A stretch of 64,000 nucleotides of DNA from Henckelia pumila (Eukaryota; Streptophyta; Magnoliopsida; Lamiales; Gesneriaceae), in assembly GCF_033568475.1 (NCBI RefSeq), contig NC_133123.1:137042242-137106241 (forward strand). The letters run 5' to 3'. Position numbers and translations under genes: made by a program. Of this stretch, positions 46,860 to 59,954 are shown piece after piece. Under the pieces are notes generated by a model, which was given only the letters and a program-made list of their open reading frames with translations, was not told the origin of the DNA and did not search any database. Position 1 is the stretch's first letter. Every line of letters starts with the position of its first letter.

Positions 46860-48201
46860 TGTAGTGACCCTTACCCGCATCACCTACTAAACAGAACTTA
46901 GGTATGCAATTAACTTAATTAAACAAATATCAGAATAAAACTGCGAAAACCAATAATATTATACAATCCCAAGTAAAGGAATCTGTAATTTATCCAAATA
47001 ATATACAACCAAATCGAATAGCTGTATAAACCCAAACAACAGTAATAAAACCTAGACGAAGCTCCAGCTGGCCAACCACTGACTAGCCCCTCCTGGATCC
47101 ACCCTCCTCGTCCAATCGCAAACCTGCCCCATGGAATAGGGTGTCCAGAAACACAGAGTACGAGACGTGAGCATAAAACGCTCAGTACGAGAGTATGAGT
47201 ATACATGCATGCAAAGTGAACTCCCTATAGACTCGAGGTCAAGGATCAGATAACAGAGACAGACCGGGCCCTGGTATGTAGCACGCTGTGCCGTCGTTTC
47301 AGGAGGTGGCTCCCATACCGAGATAACCGTGGATACACTGGACCCAAATCGATGGAAGTCCATCCACTAGCAGGATAGGGTACAACCCTACTAACAGACA
47401 TCTCGAAAGATATACAGCAAGATGCAAATGAATACAGCATAAATCAATGACATATAAACCATGCAGTCACATAATACATGCATACTCAGTCAGGATATCT
47501 CGAACAGTACTTCCGTACCTCAAAACAGTGCAAGCTCTACCAACTCTAGGTCCACGCCTATAGTCTGCTCTACACTGCCAAATGATACTACTATCATTAA
47601 AGTGCTCTAAAAGTCTTAACTAAGCTATTGCATACTCCTAAATATTTATAGGAAGCAAAAGTTATACCTTCGTCCGTCGTTAGCCCTTTGATGTCGATGC
47701 CTCCAGAACTTGGGCACAACTCCACTACGACTTCCGAACGCCTCGCCGACCGCCTGGTCAAGCCTAGGAAGGCTAGAACAACTCGAATAGACTAGAAAGG
47801 AGAGGGAAACACTCGGAATTGGCAATTGGAAATGAAGCCTCGGCCCTCTATTTATAGACAACGATCGGAACTTCCGATCCTCGATCGGAACGTCCGAACC
47901 TCGATCGGAACGTCCGATCCTGCCATCGGAGCTTTCGAAGATCCTGATCTGCCACGTGTCAAAATATCACTTGTTGAATCTGGATAGGGGTGATCGGAGT
48001 TTCCGATCCTGATCGGAGCTTCCGATCTAACCACACGTCATGGATGACGTAATATCATCGGTGCCTCCGATCGCTCATCGGAGCTTCCGATCCTGTTCGG
48101 AGCTTCCGATCGTGCCTTCGGAGCTTCCGATCCGTCCGATACCCAATTTATTTAATTAACATTAATCCTTTAATTACTCAATTAGGGTACGGGCTACTAC
48201 A
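46860..48201 (-). repeat. 3' LTR of element C
   Basis: 1342 bp. The U3 palindrome cluster (about 47860-48135) resembles element D's. The adjoining polypurine tract reads TTCTCCCCCACTT on the plus strand. Confidence 0.96.
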
Positions 48202-48214
48202 TTCTCCCCCACTT
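48202..48214 (-). other. Polypurine tract of element C
   Basis: Minus strand AAGTGGGGGAGAA, identical to that of element D. Confidence 0.85.
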
Positions 48215-50579
48215 AAGATATTTCGTCATCGAAATCAGATCTTAAGTACTGAATGTAATACAGAAATCAAAAACATTCTTTATTCAAATCAAACGTTTAC
48301 AGAGTTTGCAACTAAATACAACTTAAGAATGAAATCAAAACAACTCAGGATGGTCTTCACGCATCCTGTCCTCAAGCTCCCAAGTAGCTTCCTCAGTGCC
48401 TCGGCGCTGCCACTGAACTAAAACCAAAGGAATGACTTTTTTCCGTAAAACCTTATCCTTATAATCCAGGATACGAATAGGTTTCTCAACATAGGTCAAA
48501 TCCTTGTTCACCTGAATCTCAGACCGCTGCAGAATATGAGATTCATCCGCCACATACCGTCGCAACAGAGATACGTGGAACACGTCGTGAATACTGGATA
48601 GATGCGGTGGCAAAGCTAGTCGATAAGCCAAATCGCCAATGCTCTCCAAGATCTCAAACGGACCGATAAATCTGGGAGACAACTTGCCCTTAAGGCCAAA
48701 TCTGAGAATCTTGCAGAAAGGTGACACTCTCGGAAACACTTTCTCCCCGACATCGAACTGCAAAGGCCTACGCTTGATATTAGCATAGCTGGCCTGACGA
48801 TCCTGTGCAGTCTTAATTCGTTTCTTGATCTGATCAACAATGTCTATCGCCTGCTGGATAAACTCCGGTCCCTCAGCCTGTCTCTCCCCCACTTCTTTCC
48901 AGAAGAGTGGAGTACGACAAGGTCGCCAGTACAATGCCTCAAAAGGTGCCATCCCAATACTAGTATGATAGCTGTTGTTGTACGCGAACTCGATCAATGG
49001 CAAATGATCCTGCCAGGCTGAACCAAAATCCATGACGCACGCTCTAAGCATATCCTCCAAAGTACGGATAGTGCGCTCTGACTGACCATCAGTCTCCGGA
49101 TGATAGGCAGTACTCAAACTAAGAGTAGTACCCATCGCACGCTGAACACTCCCCCAGAATCTAGAAGTGAACCTGGGGTCCCGATCGCTGACAATGCTCA
49201 CAGGCACTCCATGAAGTCGAACGATCTCCTGAATGTACATCCGTGCCATGCGATCCACAGAGTACTCTCGGCTATAGGCAATGAAATGCGCTGACTTGGT
49301 AAGTCGGTCCACCACAACCCAGATAGCATCACAGTTCCTCGGGGATAACGGCAAATGGGTCACAAAGTCCATTGTGATAAACTCCCATTTCCATTCAGGA
49401 ATAGGCAAACTGTGAAGCAATCCTCCAGGTCGTCGGTGCTCTGCCTTGACCTGTTGACACACCAAACATCTCGAAACAAACTGATAAACATTGCGTTTCA
49501 TTCCCTTCCATCAGAAACGAGTACGTAGATCTTTGTACATCTTGTTGCTCCCAGGATGAATACTCAACTTAGTGCGATGTGCCTGAGAAAAAATCTTCTC
49601 TCGCAACTCTTCATCCTGCGGAATCACAAGCCTACCAGACAAACACAGAAAGCCATCTGACTGATTATGAAATCCAGACGAGCTACCCTCGTTAGCTAGA
49701 CGAGCTAAACGCTGGGTCTTCGAATCAGACATCTGAGCATCTCGGATCCGCGAATACAAGGCTGGCTCAGATAATATCGCAAACATCTGGATACTCTGCA
49801 TACCTTTCTTATGCTTGAAGGTATAACCTAAAGTACAACAGTCACTGATTGCACTAGACATCGAACAAGTCTGAAGTGCGGATAGTCGCACCTTGCGACT
49901 CAAGGCATCAGCGGTGAGATTAGCAGCTCCCGGATGGTACTTAATCTCGCAATCATAGTCCTTAAGCAAGTCCATCCAACGTCTCTGCCTCATGTTCAAC
50001 TCCGCCTGAGTGAACAAATACTTGAGACTCTTATGGTCGGTGAAGATCTCAAATTTCTCGCCATACAGATAATGACGCCAGATCTTCAAAGCGAACACAA
50101 TGGCTGCCAATTCCAAATCATGGACTGGGTAGTTGTCCTCGTGAAGCTTCAGCTGTCTAGAAGCGTATGCGATCACATGCCCATTCTGATTCAGGACACA
50201 ACCTAACCCCTGAAGAGAAGCATCCGTGTAAACCACATACCCTCCAGATCCTGACGGTAATGCCAACACCGGCGCAGAAGTCAACTGCCGTCGAAGCTCA
50301 CAGAAATTCTCCTCACACTCGGAGGACCACTCGAAGTCCACACCCTTGCGAGTAAGCTGCGTCAAAGGTCGAGCTAGTTGAGAGAAGTTCAGAATGAAGC
50401 GACGATAATACCCTGCTAGACCCAGAAAACTACGGATCTCAGCAACTGTCATCGGACGCGACCAATTAAGTACCGCTTCAATCTTGCTTGGATCAACAGA
50501 AATCCCCTCCCTGGATATGATATGGCCAAGAAAGACCACTCTATCCATCCAGAACTCACATTTGCTCAGCTTGGCGTAC

Positions 50580-52427
50580 TGAAAGAGTAGGTGCCCGGTG
50601 AGCCAACTTGTGGCTAAGGGCTTTGATGACTCTTTGTATAAACAATCTTTTGTTTAATATTATTTACACTTTTATTAATGGCAATGACTTTATCTTTCTT
50701 CATATTGTTATATTGTGATATACTATTATTGTTTTGATAAAGACCTTGAATATACTATAGTGTATGTAAGATGTGGTAGAACATGGGGATGTCTATCATG
50801 AAACACATCTTATAGTCACTGTATATTCTAAATTGTTCCTAGTCGATTGAGCCGTCCGATAATAAGGATAAGGATCGCTCGAGTTTGAGACTAGCATTTG
50901 CGATGCAGAGTACCACGTTTCATTGGTAAGGAACATAGAGATGTTCGAAGCATGCAAATGGATATTCATACGATGAATGATCGAACTACCCTATCCGGAC
51001 TTTTCAAGTGGTTATCACTTATCAAGTGGATAAAGTCCGCGGTTTTGGTTGTACACCATTAGTCCTTACTACTTGAAACATCATTGAGACTCTATATGCT
51101 AGTACTGTGCTTTGACTCGTTTACCGACTCTATTGGGGTCATCAGGTGTCGGGATTGGGTACAGTTACAACACATATAAGAGTCGATGCTTTGTTGTCAA
51201 GGATTCACCACATACTTGCGAGTGTGGATATCCTATGCGATCTGAGGAGATATTAGTGTGTGACGAATCTCTGGCCAGAGTACATGATGTGTTTTAAGAA
51301 ATGGTTTCTTAGTAACACATGCGATGTCACTATTTGATCTTCAAGATGTATTGCATAGTTATCGAATCTCGAACGACTCTCGATTTACCAATGGTTGTTG
51401 ATTCGATCGGGATATATGGATGAAGGGACCGTATTGTACGCTAACCAAAATCTATTGGTTCTTGCAGGCACTATCAGTGATACCTAGGGAATCATGGGGT
51501 GATGTTGCTAGGCGCTCTTACCATGATTCGATGGGCAAGTCGGAAATTGTTGTTCCGAGTCACAAGGAGTTGTGAGCCCACGGCTAGCTGTATCCCTGAA
51601 CCATTGAGGGTCACACAGAGTAATGGATTTTTAATCCCCGTTGAGATAGTTAAATTTAAAGAGTTAAATTTAATGAACAAAGAAATTGGACTTCTTAATT
51701 AAGAGTAGAGGAGTAAGATTTCCTAAAATGACATAGGGATGGGCATTTTTGGAAATCACTGAATTCGGATTCAGAAAAATTTATCTTGACTTTAAAAGGT
51801 GCAGAAATGGTTTCTGTGCACATTGGTGAAATCGGTTTATCAATCGGAGTCAAGATAAATTTTATATTAATTTCTGAACATGCGGGCTTTGCTTGTCGGG
51901 CTTGAACTTATGACTAATGGGCCCTAAGCTGTTAGCGGCCTACATTATAAATAATTTATTGCAGTACAGAAATTACAGAAAACAGGTCACAAATTTTCGA
52001 AAAACCCTAAGTATTTTCTCTGATAGTGGCCGACCCCCCTCCCCTCTGCTCGAAAAAATCCAGTCTGTGAATTTTGAATTACAGTCTGGTTTAACGGATC
52101 AAATTCGTTAATTCTCTTCGTAGAAACTTCTGATAGATTTTCTAGTGCAATCTATCAGAGGGATTAATTATCCGTTCGTGGACCTGATTGAAGAACAGTT
52201 CGTCCATCAGTTTCAGGGATATACAACAAGAGCAGAACAATCTGTTGGTGTCCATAATCTCGCTTCGAGATTGGAGGTAAAAATTTATAATTGTTATTTA
52301 ATTTTTACACACACAATTTAATCGTAAGGTTTTGATACCCATTATGGAATCGTTCCATATAAAATTTTTAAACTTCCGCTGCACCGGGTATCAATTCTGA
52401 TTGATCTGATCGCCGCGTTCTCCAACA
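50580..52427 (+). repeat. 5' LTR of element G
   Basis: 1848 bp. A TATAAATAA box at 51946-51954 suggests transcription starting near 51975. Confidence 0.97.
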
Positions 52428-52428
52428 G

Positions 52429-52440
52429 TGGTATCAGAGC
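52429..52440 (+). other. Primer-binding site of element G
   Basis: TGGTATCAGAGC, one base after the LTR, complementary to initiator tRNA-Met. Confidence 0.92.
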
Positions 52441-54177
52441 CAGGTTGCTCAGATCAAGCGATTAAATTAATCGATTGTACAAAAATTTTTAAGGCTCGGT
52501 TTTTGAAACAAAATAAATATTTTAAAAAATAAAAAAAATTTTCGGGCAAAACCCGGGCAGCGATGGGCGCTGCGCAGGGCAGCGCACGGCGCTGCCCGGC
52601 CCGAGCCCTTTGGGGTGCGGGCAGCCCGGGAGTGTCCCGGGCGGCCCGCGGAAAAATTAATTTTTTAATTTTAAAATTAAATTTTAATATGTTAAAATTC
52701 TATTTTTGGTCCGATCGAAAATTGTTTTGATTGGTCCACGAGGCGTCGGATCGAATTGTTCGAGTCCGAAAATTTTAAAATTGATTTTTGGATAAATTTG
52801 AATTTTTGGAAAATTTAAATATTTTATCCGTTAAATTGAATTTTGAAATTAATTATTTTTGGTACAATTGATGATAAGATATGATCTTATGGATATATTG
52901 AATAAAATATGATTTTATGTATAAAATTGGATTTTATAGATAAAATATGATTTTATTTGATAAAAAGATAAAATATGATTTTGTATGTAAAATAAGATTT
53001 TATATATGAAATATGATTTTATCCTTTTAAATTTAAATTGCCATTGCATGTTATCCAATAAATTAATTTTGAATTAAATGTTATTGGATAAGGATGATCG
53101 ATTGCCATGACCAATTTTGTAGGTGTATGTTAGGAATTTACATTTGTTTTTATTGTTGTTGGATTTATTAATGGGTCTGGTTTATGGCCCAATATGAATT
53201 GTCATATGTAATAAAAGTGGGCTTGGTTTATGGCCCGTTCCCACCCCTTAAAAATGTATCCCCTACTTGTCATTGTTATTTATTGTAAATACATTAGATT
53301 TAGTGGGAGATGAAGATTTGAAGACGGAGGTGGGCCCAGCAGACAATAAAGACAGAAGAAATGTAAATTGGAAGCACAATGTAATAGGATTGCATTGCAT
53401 ACTGCATATTACCTAGGATTGGACTAAGACTCGTGATTAGCAACCACGGGTCGATTAGAAATGGAATCGATCATCCTATATAATATGTGATATTATTGTT
53501 GTATGCATGTTTTAGACAAAATTGTGTGAATCCGGCAAGCATACAAAATTTTAAAAATGATGAGACAAATTTTCAAAATTAAAATCCCTCATTTTAAATA
53601 TGATTTAAAATTGATATCAAGATAAATAAAGGAAATTTAAATTTGTTTAAATGTTCCTACCTTCCATCAACGATCAATGTATGAGATGCTACCCGCGGAT
53701 ATGGTCCGGCTCATATTATTGGGGGGGCCCGTTCGTCGGAAAGCTGTACATTGGATCGACACATGTTGTAAGTTGGGTGGAACTCCCATGGGATCGACTC
53801 ATATTATTGGGGGATCCACATGGCGACCGTCCATCACAACTTAATATTGATGGGTCATCTTGACATGTCACAATAAACGGCGTCATATTATTGGGCCCTT
53901 ATTGGACATGAGGTAAAAACGTGGAGGTTGCTTTGGAAGCAATTGGGCTCTACCTTTTGAAAATTATGGTTGGCTGATATTATTCGGGACCATAGTTTGT
54001 CAATTGGACTCCATGTTCTCACTAAGGAAAACAGTTTTCCGTTTTCACTAGAGGGTAGTGAAATCGTAAAAATAGTGGGAGTGAGATTCATAAAATAAAT
54101 TTCGCCTATTTTATGTCTTAGTAAATTACTTAAACAATCACTGATATTTGTCTGTTTCTTTTCAGTATTTCATAAAG
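52441..54177 (+). other. Untranslated leader of element G
   Basis: It is 1.7 kb without a coding frame. It holds a GC-rich hairpin-prone block (52549-52650), an AT-rich stretch with repeated AAAATATGATTTTAT motifs (about 52870-53030), and four CATATTATTGGG-like motifs (about 53710-53975). Confidence 0.7.
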
Positions 54178-57100
54178 ATGAATTCGCGTAATCCACTTTT
54201 CTCGATCCTCGAACAAAATAAATTGACTGGCGCAAACTATACGGAATGGTTCCGTAAGTTGAAGATTGTCTTGACTTCGGAGAAGATGCTCTACGTGTTA
54301 GAAAAATCTCCTCCGAAGGAAGCACCAGCTGACGTAAGTTCGGAAGAGTTAGCCAAACTTGATACATGGTGGGACCATGATATCAAGGCCAAATGCTATA
54401 TGCAAGCCTCGATGTCTGATGAACTCCAGAGGCGATTTGAGGATACCGTGAATGCTGCTGACATTCACGTACAACTCAAGGAACTTTTTGGGGCTCAATC
54501 GAGGGCTGAAAGGTTCGCTACTGTAAAGGAGCTAATGACGTGTCGCATGCGTGAAGGGACTTCGGTCCGTGATCATGGGGTACGAGTGATTTGGCTCATA
54601 CAAAAGTTGGTAACCCTTGATTTGGTGTTGGAGCATGAACTCAACGTGGACTTACTACTTCTATCTCTTCCTTCTTCGTTTGACGGATTTGTGGTGAATT
54701 TCAATATGAACAAGATAGAGGCCTCCCTTGAAGAGATGGTCAATATGCTTGTGACATATGAATCCACATTAAAGAAGGATAAACCGGCTTTCTTGGTGGG
54801 CTCTTCTTCTTCTGCTAAGAAGGGGCCAAGTACAAAGGGTAAGAAACGTTCTGCCCCACCCAAGAAAATCGAACCCGAGAAGAATTACAAGACAAAGGCT
54901 TCAAACATGGAAAAATCCAAGGATGTTTGCCATTACTGCAAGAAGCCCGGTCATTGGAAGCGTAACTGCAAGGAATATCTAGAGCAGTTGTGAACTGCGA
55001 AGGGTATGTTCTATATTGAAATAAATGTTTCACTTAATACTACTTCTTGGGTATTGGATACCGGATGTGGATCTCACATTTGCAATGATTTGCAGGTGAT
55101 GACAAGAAGTCGCAGGCTTAGAATGGGTGAGACCCAGCTGAGGCTCGGAAATAGTTCCAGAGTTGAAGCTAAAGCTGTGGGAGATATTTATTTAATTTTG
55201 CAGAACGATTTTAAGTTACTTTTGAGAGATGTTTTATTTGTTCCGGATTTGATTAAAAACATTATTTCTGTTTCTATGCTTGATAGAGATGGTTATTCTT
55301 GAAATTTTGTGAATGGGATTTGCAATATTTACAAGAATGAATGTTTGATTGGAAATGGACAACTTGAAAATGATCTATATAACTTAAAACTAAAAGACGT
55401 TCCAATAAATTATGTTGATAAACCGGCGCAACAACAAACAAAAGGAAAATCGATAGCCAAAACCCGGCAAACCTTTGGCATGCTAGGTTAGGTCATATTT
55501 CCTCAAGGAGGATGAACAAGCTAGTGGGAGAGGGCATGTTTGATATGTCTGATATTAACTCTCTACCTACTTGTGAATCCTGCCTGAAAGGAAAAATGAC
55601 TAAATCTCCTTTTAAGGGGAAACCTGAGCGTAGTCAAAATCTGTTGGATTTGATCCATATAGATGTTTGTGGTCCATTTAGAGTTGGTACTCAATATGGC
55701 CACACCTACTTCATTACCTTTACTGATGATTATTCTAGGTATGAGTATTTATATTTAATGAAATATAAGTCTGAAGCATTTGAAAAGTTCAAAGAATTCA
55801 AGGCTGAAGTAGAAAACAAGCTAGGTAAAAGTATTAAAGCACTTCGATCGGATCGAGGTGGAGAATACTTAAGTACCGAGTTTTTGGACTATCTGAAAGA
55901 GAATGGGATTCTCTCTCAGTGGACTTCTCCTATGACACCACAGCTGAATGGTGTATCGGAGCATCGTAATCGAACGTTGTTGGACATGGTTCGATCCATG
56001 ATGAGCTTCACTGAGCTTCCACCTTCGTTTTGGGGCTATGCGCTTGAAACGGCGGTATTGTTGTTGAACAACGTCCACACTAAAGCAATGGAAAAAACAC
56101 CATACGAGTTATGGAATGGCAAAGCTCCTAAGTATTCGTACTTGAGGATTTGGGGATGTCCTGCTTACGTGAAGCAGACAGTGGGAGATAAGTTGGATAG
56201 TCGATCCACCTTATGTTATTTTGTAGGGTATCCGAAGAATTCAATCGGATATTATTTCTATTATCCTGCTGAAACAAAGGTGTTTGTTTCAAGGAATGCC
56301 ACCTTCTTGGAGAAGGAGTTCTTATTGGATAAGAAAGGCGAGATGATGGAACTCGAAGAAATTCGAGAAGAACCCGAAATACAAAATAACGATCCTACAC
56401 CTCAGGAACCATTGATAGACACGCCTGTACCTAGAAGATCCGAGAGGACTTCTAGACCTCCTATTCGATATGGTCTTCTTCTTGAAGGGGATCAAGATGA
56501 ACCCGATGTTGGATGTGATCCAAGAAACTTCAAGGAAGCAATTTCTGATGCGGATTCAAATTTATGGCTTGAAGCTATGCAGTCGGAAATAGATTCGATG
56601 CATACAAACCAAGTTTGGTCTTTAGTAGATCCTCCCGATGGAATTGTTCCAATAGGGTGTAAATGGATCTACAAGAGAAAGCTTGGGCCTGATGGTAAGG
56701 TATTGACCTACAAGGCGCGATTGGTGGCAAAAGGTTATACTCAAAGACAAGGAGTTGACTATGATGAAACCTTTTCACCAGTTGCAATGTTCAAGTCCAT
56801 AAGAATCCTTATTGCCATAGCTGCATGGTATGACTATGAGATATGACAAATGGATGTGAAGACTGCTTTTCTTAATGGAGACATTAAGGAAGAAATCTAT
56901 ATGAAGCAGCCTGAGGGGTACACATCCATGGGAAGCGAGCATAAGGTATGCAAGCTTCAGAGATCAATTTATGGTCTAAAACAAGCATCAAGAAGTTGGA
57001 ACCAGAAATTTGATGAAACAATAAAGGATTTTGGTTTCATCAAGAACCCGGAGGAACCATGCGTGTACAAGAAAGTAGTTAAGGATGCTGTGACATTCTT

Positions 57101-58094
57101 AGTACTTTATGTTGATGACATCCTACTCATTGGGAATGACGTAGGGATGTTGCAGTCAACAAAGATATGGTTATCAGGTAGATTCTCGATGAAGGATTTG
57201 GGTGAGGCATCCTATATTCTAGGGATACAGATCTATAGAGATAGATCTAAGAGAATGATAGGACTCACTCAATCAACCTACATCGACACCATAATGAAAC
57301 GGTTTTCAATGGATGGGTCCAAGAGAGGACATCTACCCATGTGTCATGGAGTTTCTCTATCCAAGTCTATGTGTCCCAAGACGGATGAAGAGATAGAGAA
57401 AATGACACATGTACCATATGCGTCAGCCATAGGTAGTATCATGTATGGGATGATATCTACCAGACCGGATGTAGCATTTGCTCTGAGTGTCACGAGCAGA
57501 TATCAAGCTAATCCCGGTCAAATTCATTGGAAAGCCGTGAAGGACATTCTTAAGTACTTACGAAGGACTAAGAATATGTTCATGGTATATGGAGGAAGAG
57601 AACTAAAATTGGAAGGCTATACCGACTCTAGCTTCCAAAGTGACGTGGATGACTCGAAGTCAACCTCTGGATTTGTGTTCATGCTCAATGGCGGTGCTGT
57701 CTCTTGGAAGAGTTCCAAGCAAGACACCACAGCGGATTCCACCACTGAGGCAGAATACATTGCAGCATCAGCTGCTGCTAAAGAGGCCGTTTGGATGAGG
57801 AATTTCATCCAAGAGTTGGGCGTCATTCCTGAAGTTGTTGGTCCAGTCCCGGTGTACTGTGACAACACGGGTGCCGTTGCTCAGGCAAAGGAACCAAGGT
57901 CTCATCAAAGATCCAAACACGTACTGAGGAAATACCACATCATCCGGGAGATTGTGGAAAGAGGAGACATCACTGTCGAAAGAGTGGCCTCTGCAGACAA
58001 TGTCGCTGATCCACTTACTAAGCCCTTGCCAGGACCATTATTTGACAAACATCGCGAAGCAATGGGTCTACGTAGTATGACTAGTTGGCTTTAG
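54178..58094 (+). pseudogene. gag-pol region of element G (fossil)
   Basis: gag is at about 54.18-54.99 kb (NKLTGANYTEWFRKLK), with a CHYCKKPGHWKRNC zinc knuckle. The protease motif WVLDTGCGSHIC lies near 55.05 kb. Integrase is at about 55.5-56.3 kb (CESCLKGKMTKSPF, DVCGPFRV, ALRSDRGGEY). RT is at about 56.55-57.3 kb (WIYKRKLGPDGKV, MDVKTAFLNGD, VLYVDDILLIGND), and RNase H at about 57.5-58.0 kb (TTAEAEY-like STTEAEYIA, KHVLRKYH). Broken fossil. Confidence 0.93.
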
Positions 58095-58098
58095 GGCA

Positions 58099-58108
58099 AG
58101 TGGGAGAT
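58099..58108 (+). other. Polypurine tract of element G
   Basis: AAGTGGGAGA immediately before the 3' LTR, followed by one T. Confidence 0.8.
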
Positions 58109-59954
58109 TGAAAGAGTAGGTGCCCGGTGAGCCAACTTGTGGCTAAGGGCTTTGATGACTCTTTGTATAAACAATCTTTTGTTTAATATTATTTACACTT
58201 TTATTAATGGCAATGACTTTATCTTTCTTCATATTGTTATATTGTGATATACTATTGTTGTTTTGATAAAGACCTTGAATATACTATAGTGTATGTAAGA
58301 TGTGGTAGAACATGGGGATGTCTATCATGAAACACATCTTATAATCACTGTATATTCTAAACTGTTCCTAGTCGATTGAGCCGTCCGATAATAAGGATAA
58401 AGATCGCTCGAGTTTGAGACTAGCATTTGCGATGCAGAGTACCACGTTTTATTGGTAAGGAACATAGAGATGTTCGAAGCATGCAAATGGATATTCATAC
58501 GATGAATGATCGAACTACCCTATCCGAACTTTCCAAGTGGTTATCACTTATCGAGTGGATAAAGTCCGCGGTTTTGGTTGTACACCATTAGTCCTTACTT
58601 GAAACATCATTGAGACTCTATATGCTAGTACTGTGCTTTGACTCGTTTACCGACTCTATTGAGGTCATCAGGTGTCGGGATTGGGTACAGTTACAACACA
58701 TATAGGAGTCGATGCTTTGTTGTCAAGGATTCACCACATACTTGCGAGTGTGGATATCCTATGCAATCTGAGGAGATATAAGTGTGTGACGAATCTCTGG
58801 CCAGAGTACATGATGTGTTTTAAGAAATGGTTTCTTAGTAACACATGCGATGTCACTATTTGATCTTCAAGATGTATTGCATAGTTATCGAATCTCGAAC
58901 GACTCTCGATTTACCAATGGTTGTTGATTCGATCGGGATATATGGATGAAGGGACCGTACTATACGCTAACCAAAATCTATTGGTTCTTGCAGGCACTAT
59001 CAGTGATACCTAGGGAATCATGGGGCGATGTTGCTAGGCGCTCTTACCATGATTCGATGGGCAAGTCGGAAATTGTTGTTCCGAGTCACAAGGAGTTGTG
59101 AGCCCACGGCTAGCTGTATCCCTGAACCATTGAGGGTCACACAGAGTAATGGATTTTTAATCCCCGTTGAGATAGTTAAATTTAAAGAGTTAAATTTAAT
59201 GAACAAAGAAGTTGGACTTCTTAATTAAGAGTAGAGGAGTAAGATTTCCTAAAATGACATAGGGATGGGCATTTTTGGAAATCACTGAATTCGGATTCAG
59301 AAAAATTTATCTTGACTTTAAAAGGTGCAGAAATGGTTTCTGTGCACATTGGTGAAATCGGTTTATCAATCGGAGTCAAGATAAATTTTATATTAATTTC
59401 TGAACATGCGGGCTTTGCTTGTCGGGCTTGAACTTATGACTAATGGTCCCTAAGCTGTTAGCGGCCTACATTATAAATAATTTATTGCAGTACAGAAATT
59501 ACAGAAAACAGGTCACAAATTTTCGAAAAACCCTAAGTATTTTCTCTGATAGTGGCCGACCCCCCCTCCCCTCTGCTCGAAAAAATCCAGTCTGTGAATT
59601 TTGAATTACAGTCTGGTTTAACGGATCAAATTCGTTAATTCTCTTCGTAGAAACTTCTGATAGATTTTCTAGTGCAATCTATCAGAGGGATTAATTATCC
59701 GTTCGTGGACCTGATTGAAGAACAGTTCGTCCATCAGTTTCAGGGATATAAAACAAGAGCAGAGCAATCTGTTGGTGTCCATAATCTCGCTTCGAGATTG
59801 GAGGTAAAAATTTATAATTATTATTTAATTTTTACACACACAATTTAATCGTAAGGTTTTGATATCCATTATGAAATCGTTCCATATAAAATTTTTAAAC
59901 TTCCGCTGCACCGGGTATCAATTCTGATTGATCTGATCGCCGCGTTCTCCAACA
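58109..59954 (+). repeat. 3' LTR of element G
   Basis: 1846 bp, followed by target duplication CGTAC at 59955-59959. Confidence 0.97.

Larger units (their letters stand above)
50580..59954 (+). mobile_element. Element G: Ty1/Copia LTR retrotransposon, full length
   Basis: The 9375-bp element is inserted into the RT region of element C. Target duplications CGTAC lie at 50575-50579 and 59955-59959. LTRs begin TGAAAGAGTAGG and end TTCTCCAACA. An initiator-Met PBS and a purine tract are present. The order gag, protease, integrase, RT, RNase H is diagnostic of Copia. LTRs differ by about 23 sites by eye (1.25%), about 0.5 My, the youngest element here. The leader between PBS and gag is long (1.7 kb). 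It is broken, with about four breaks. Lineage within Copia not assigned. Confidence 0.96.
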
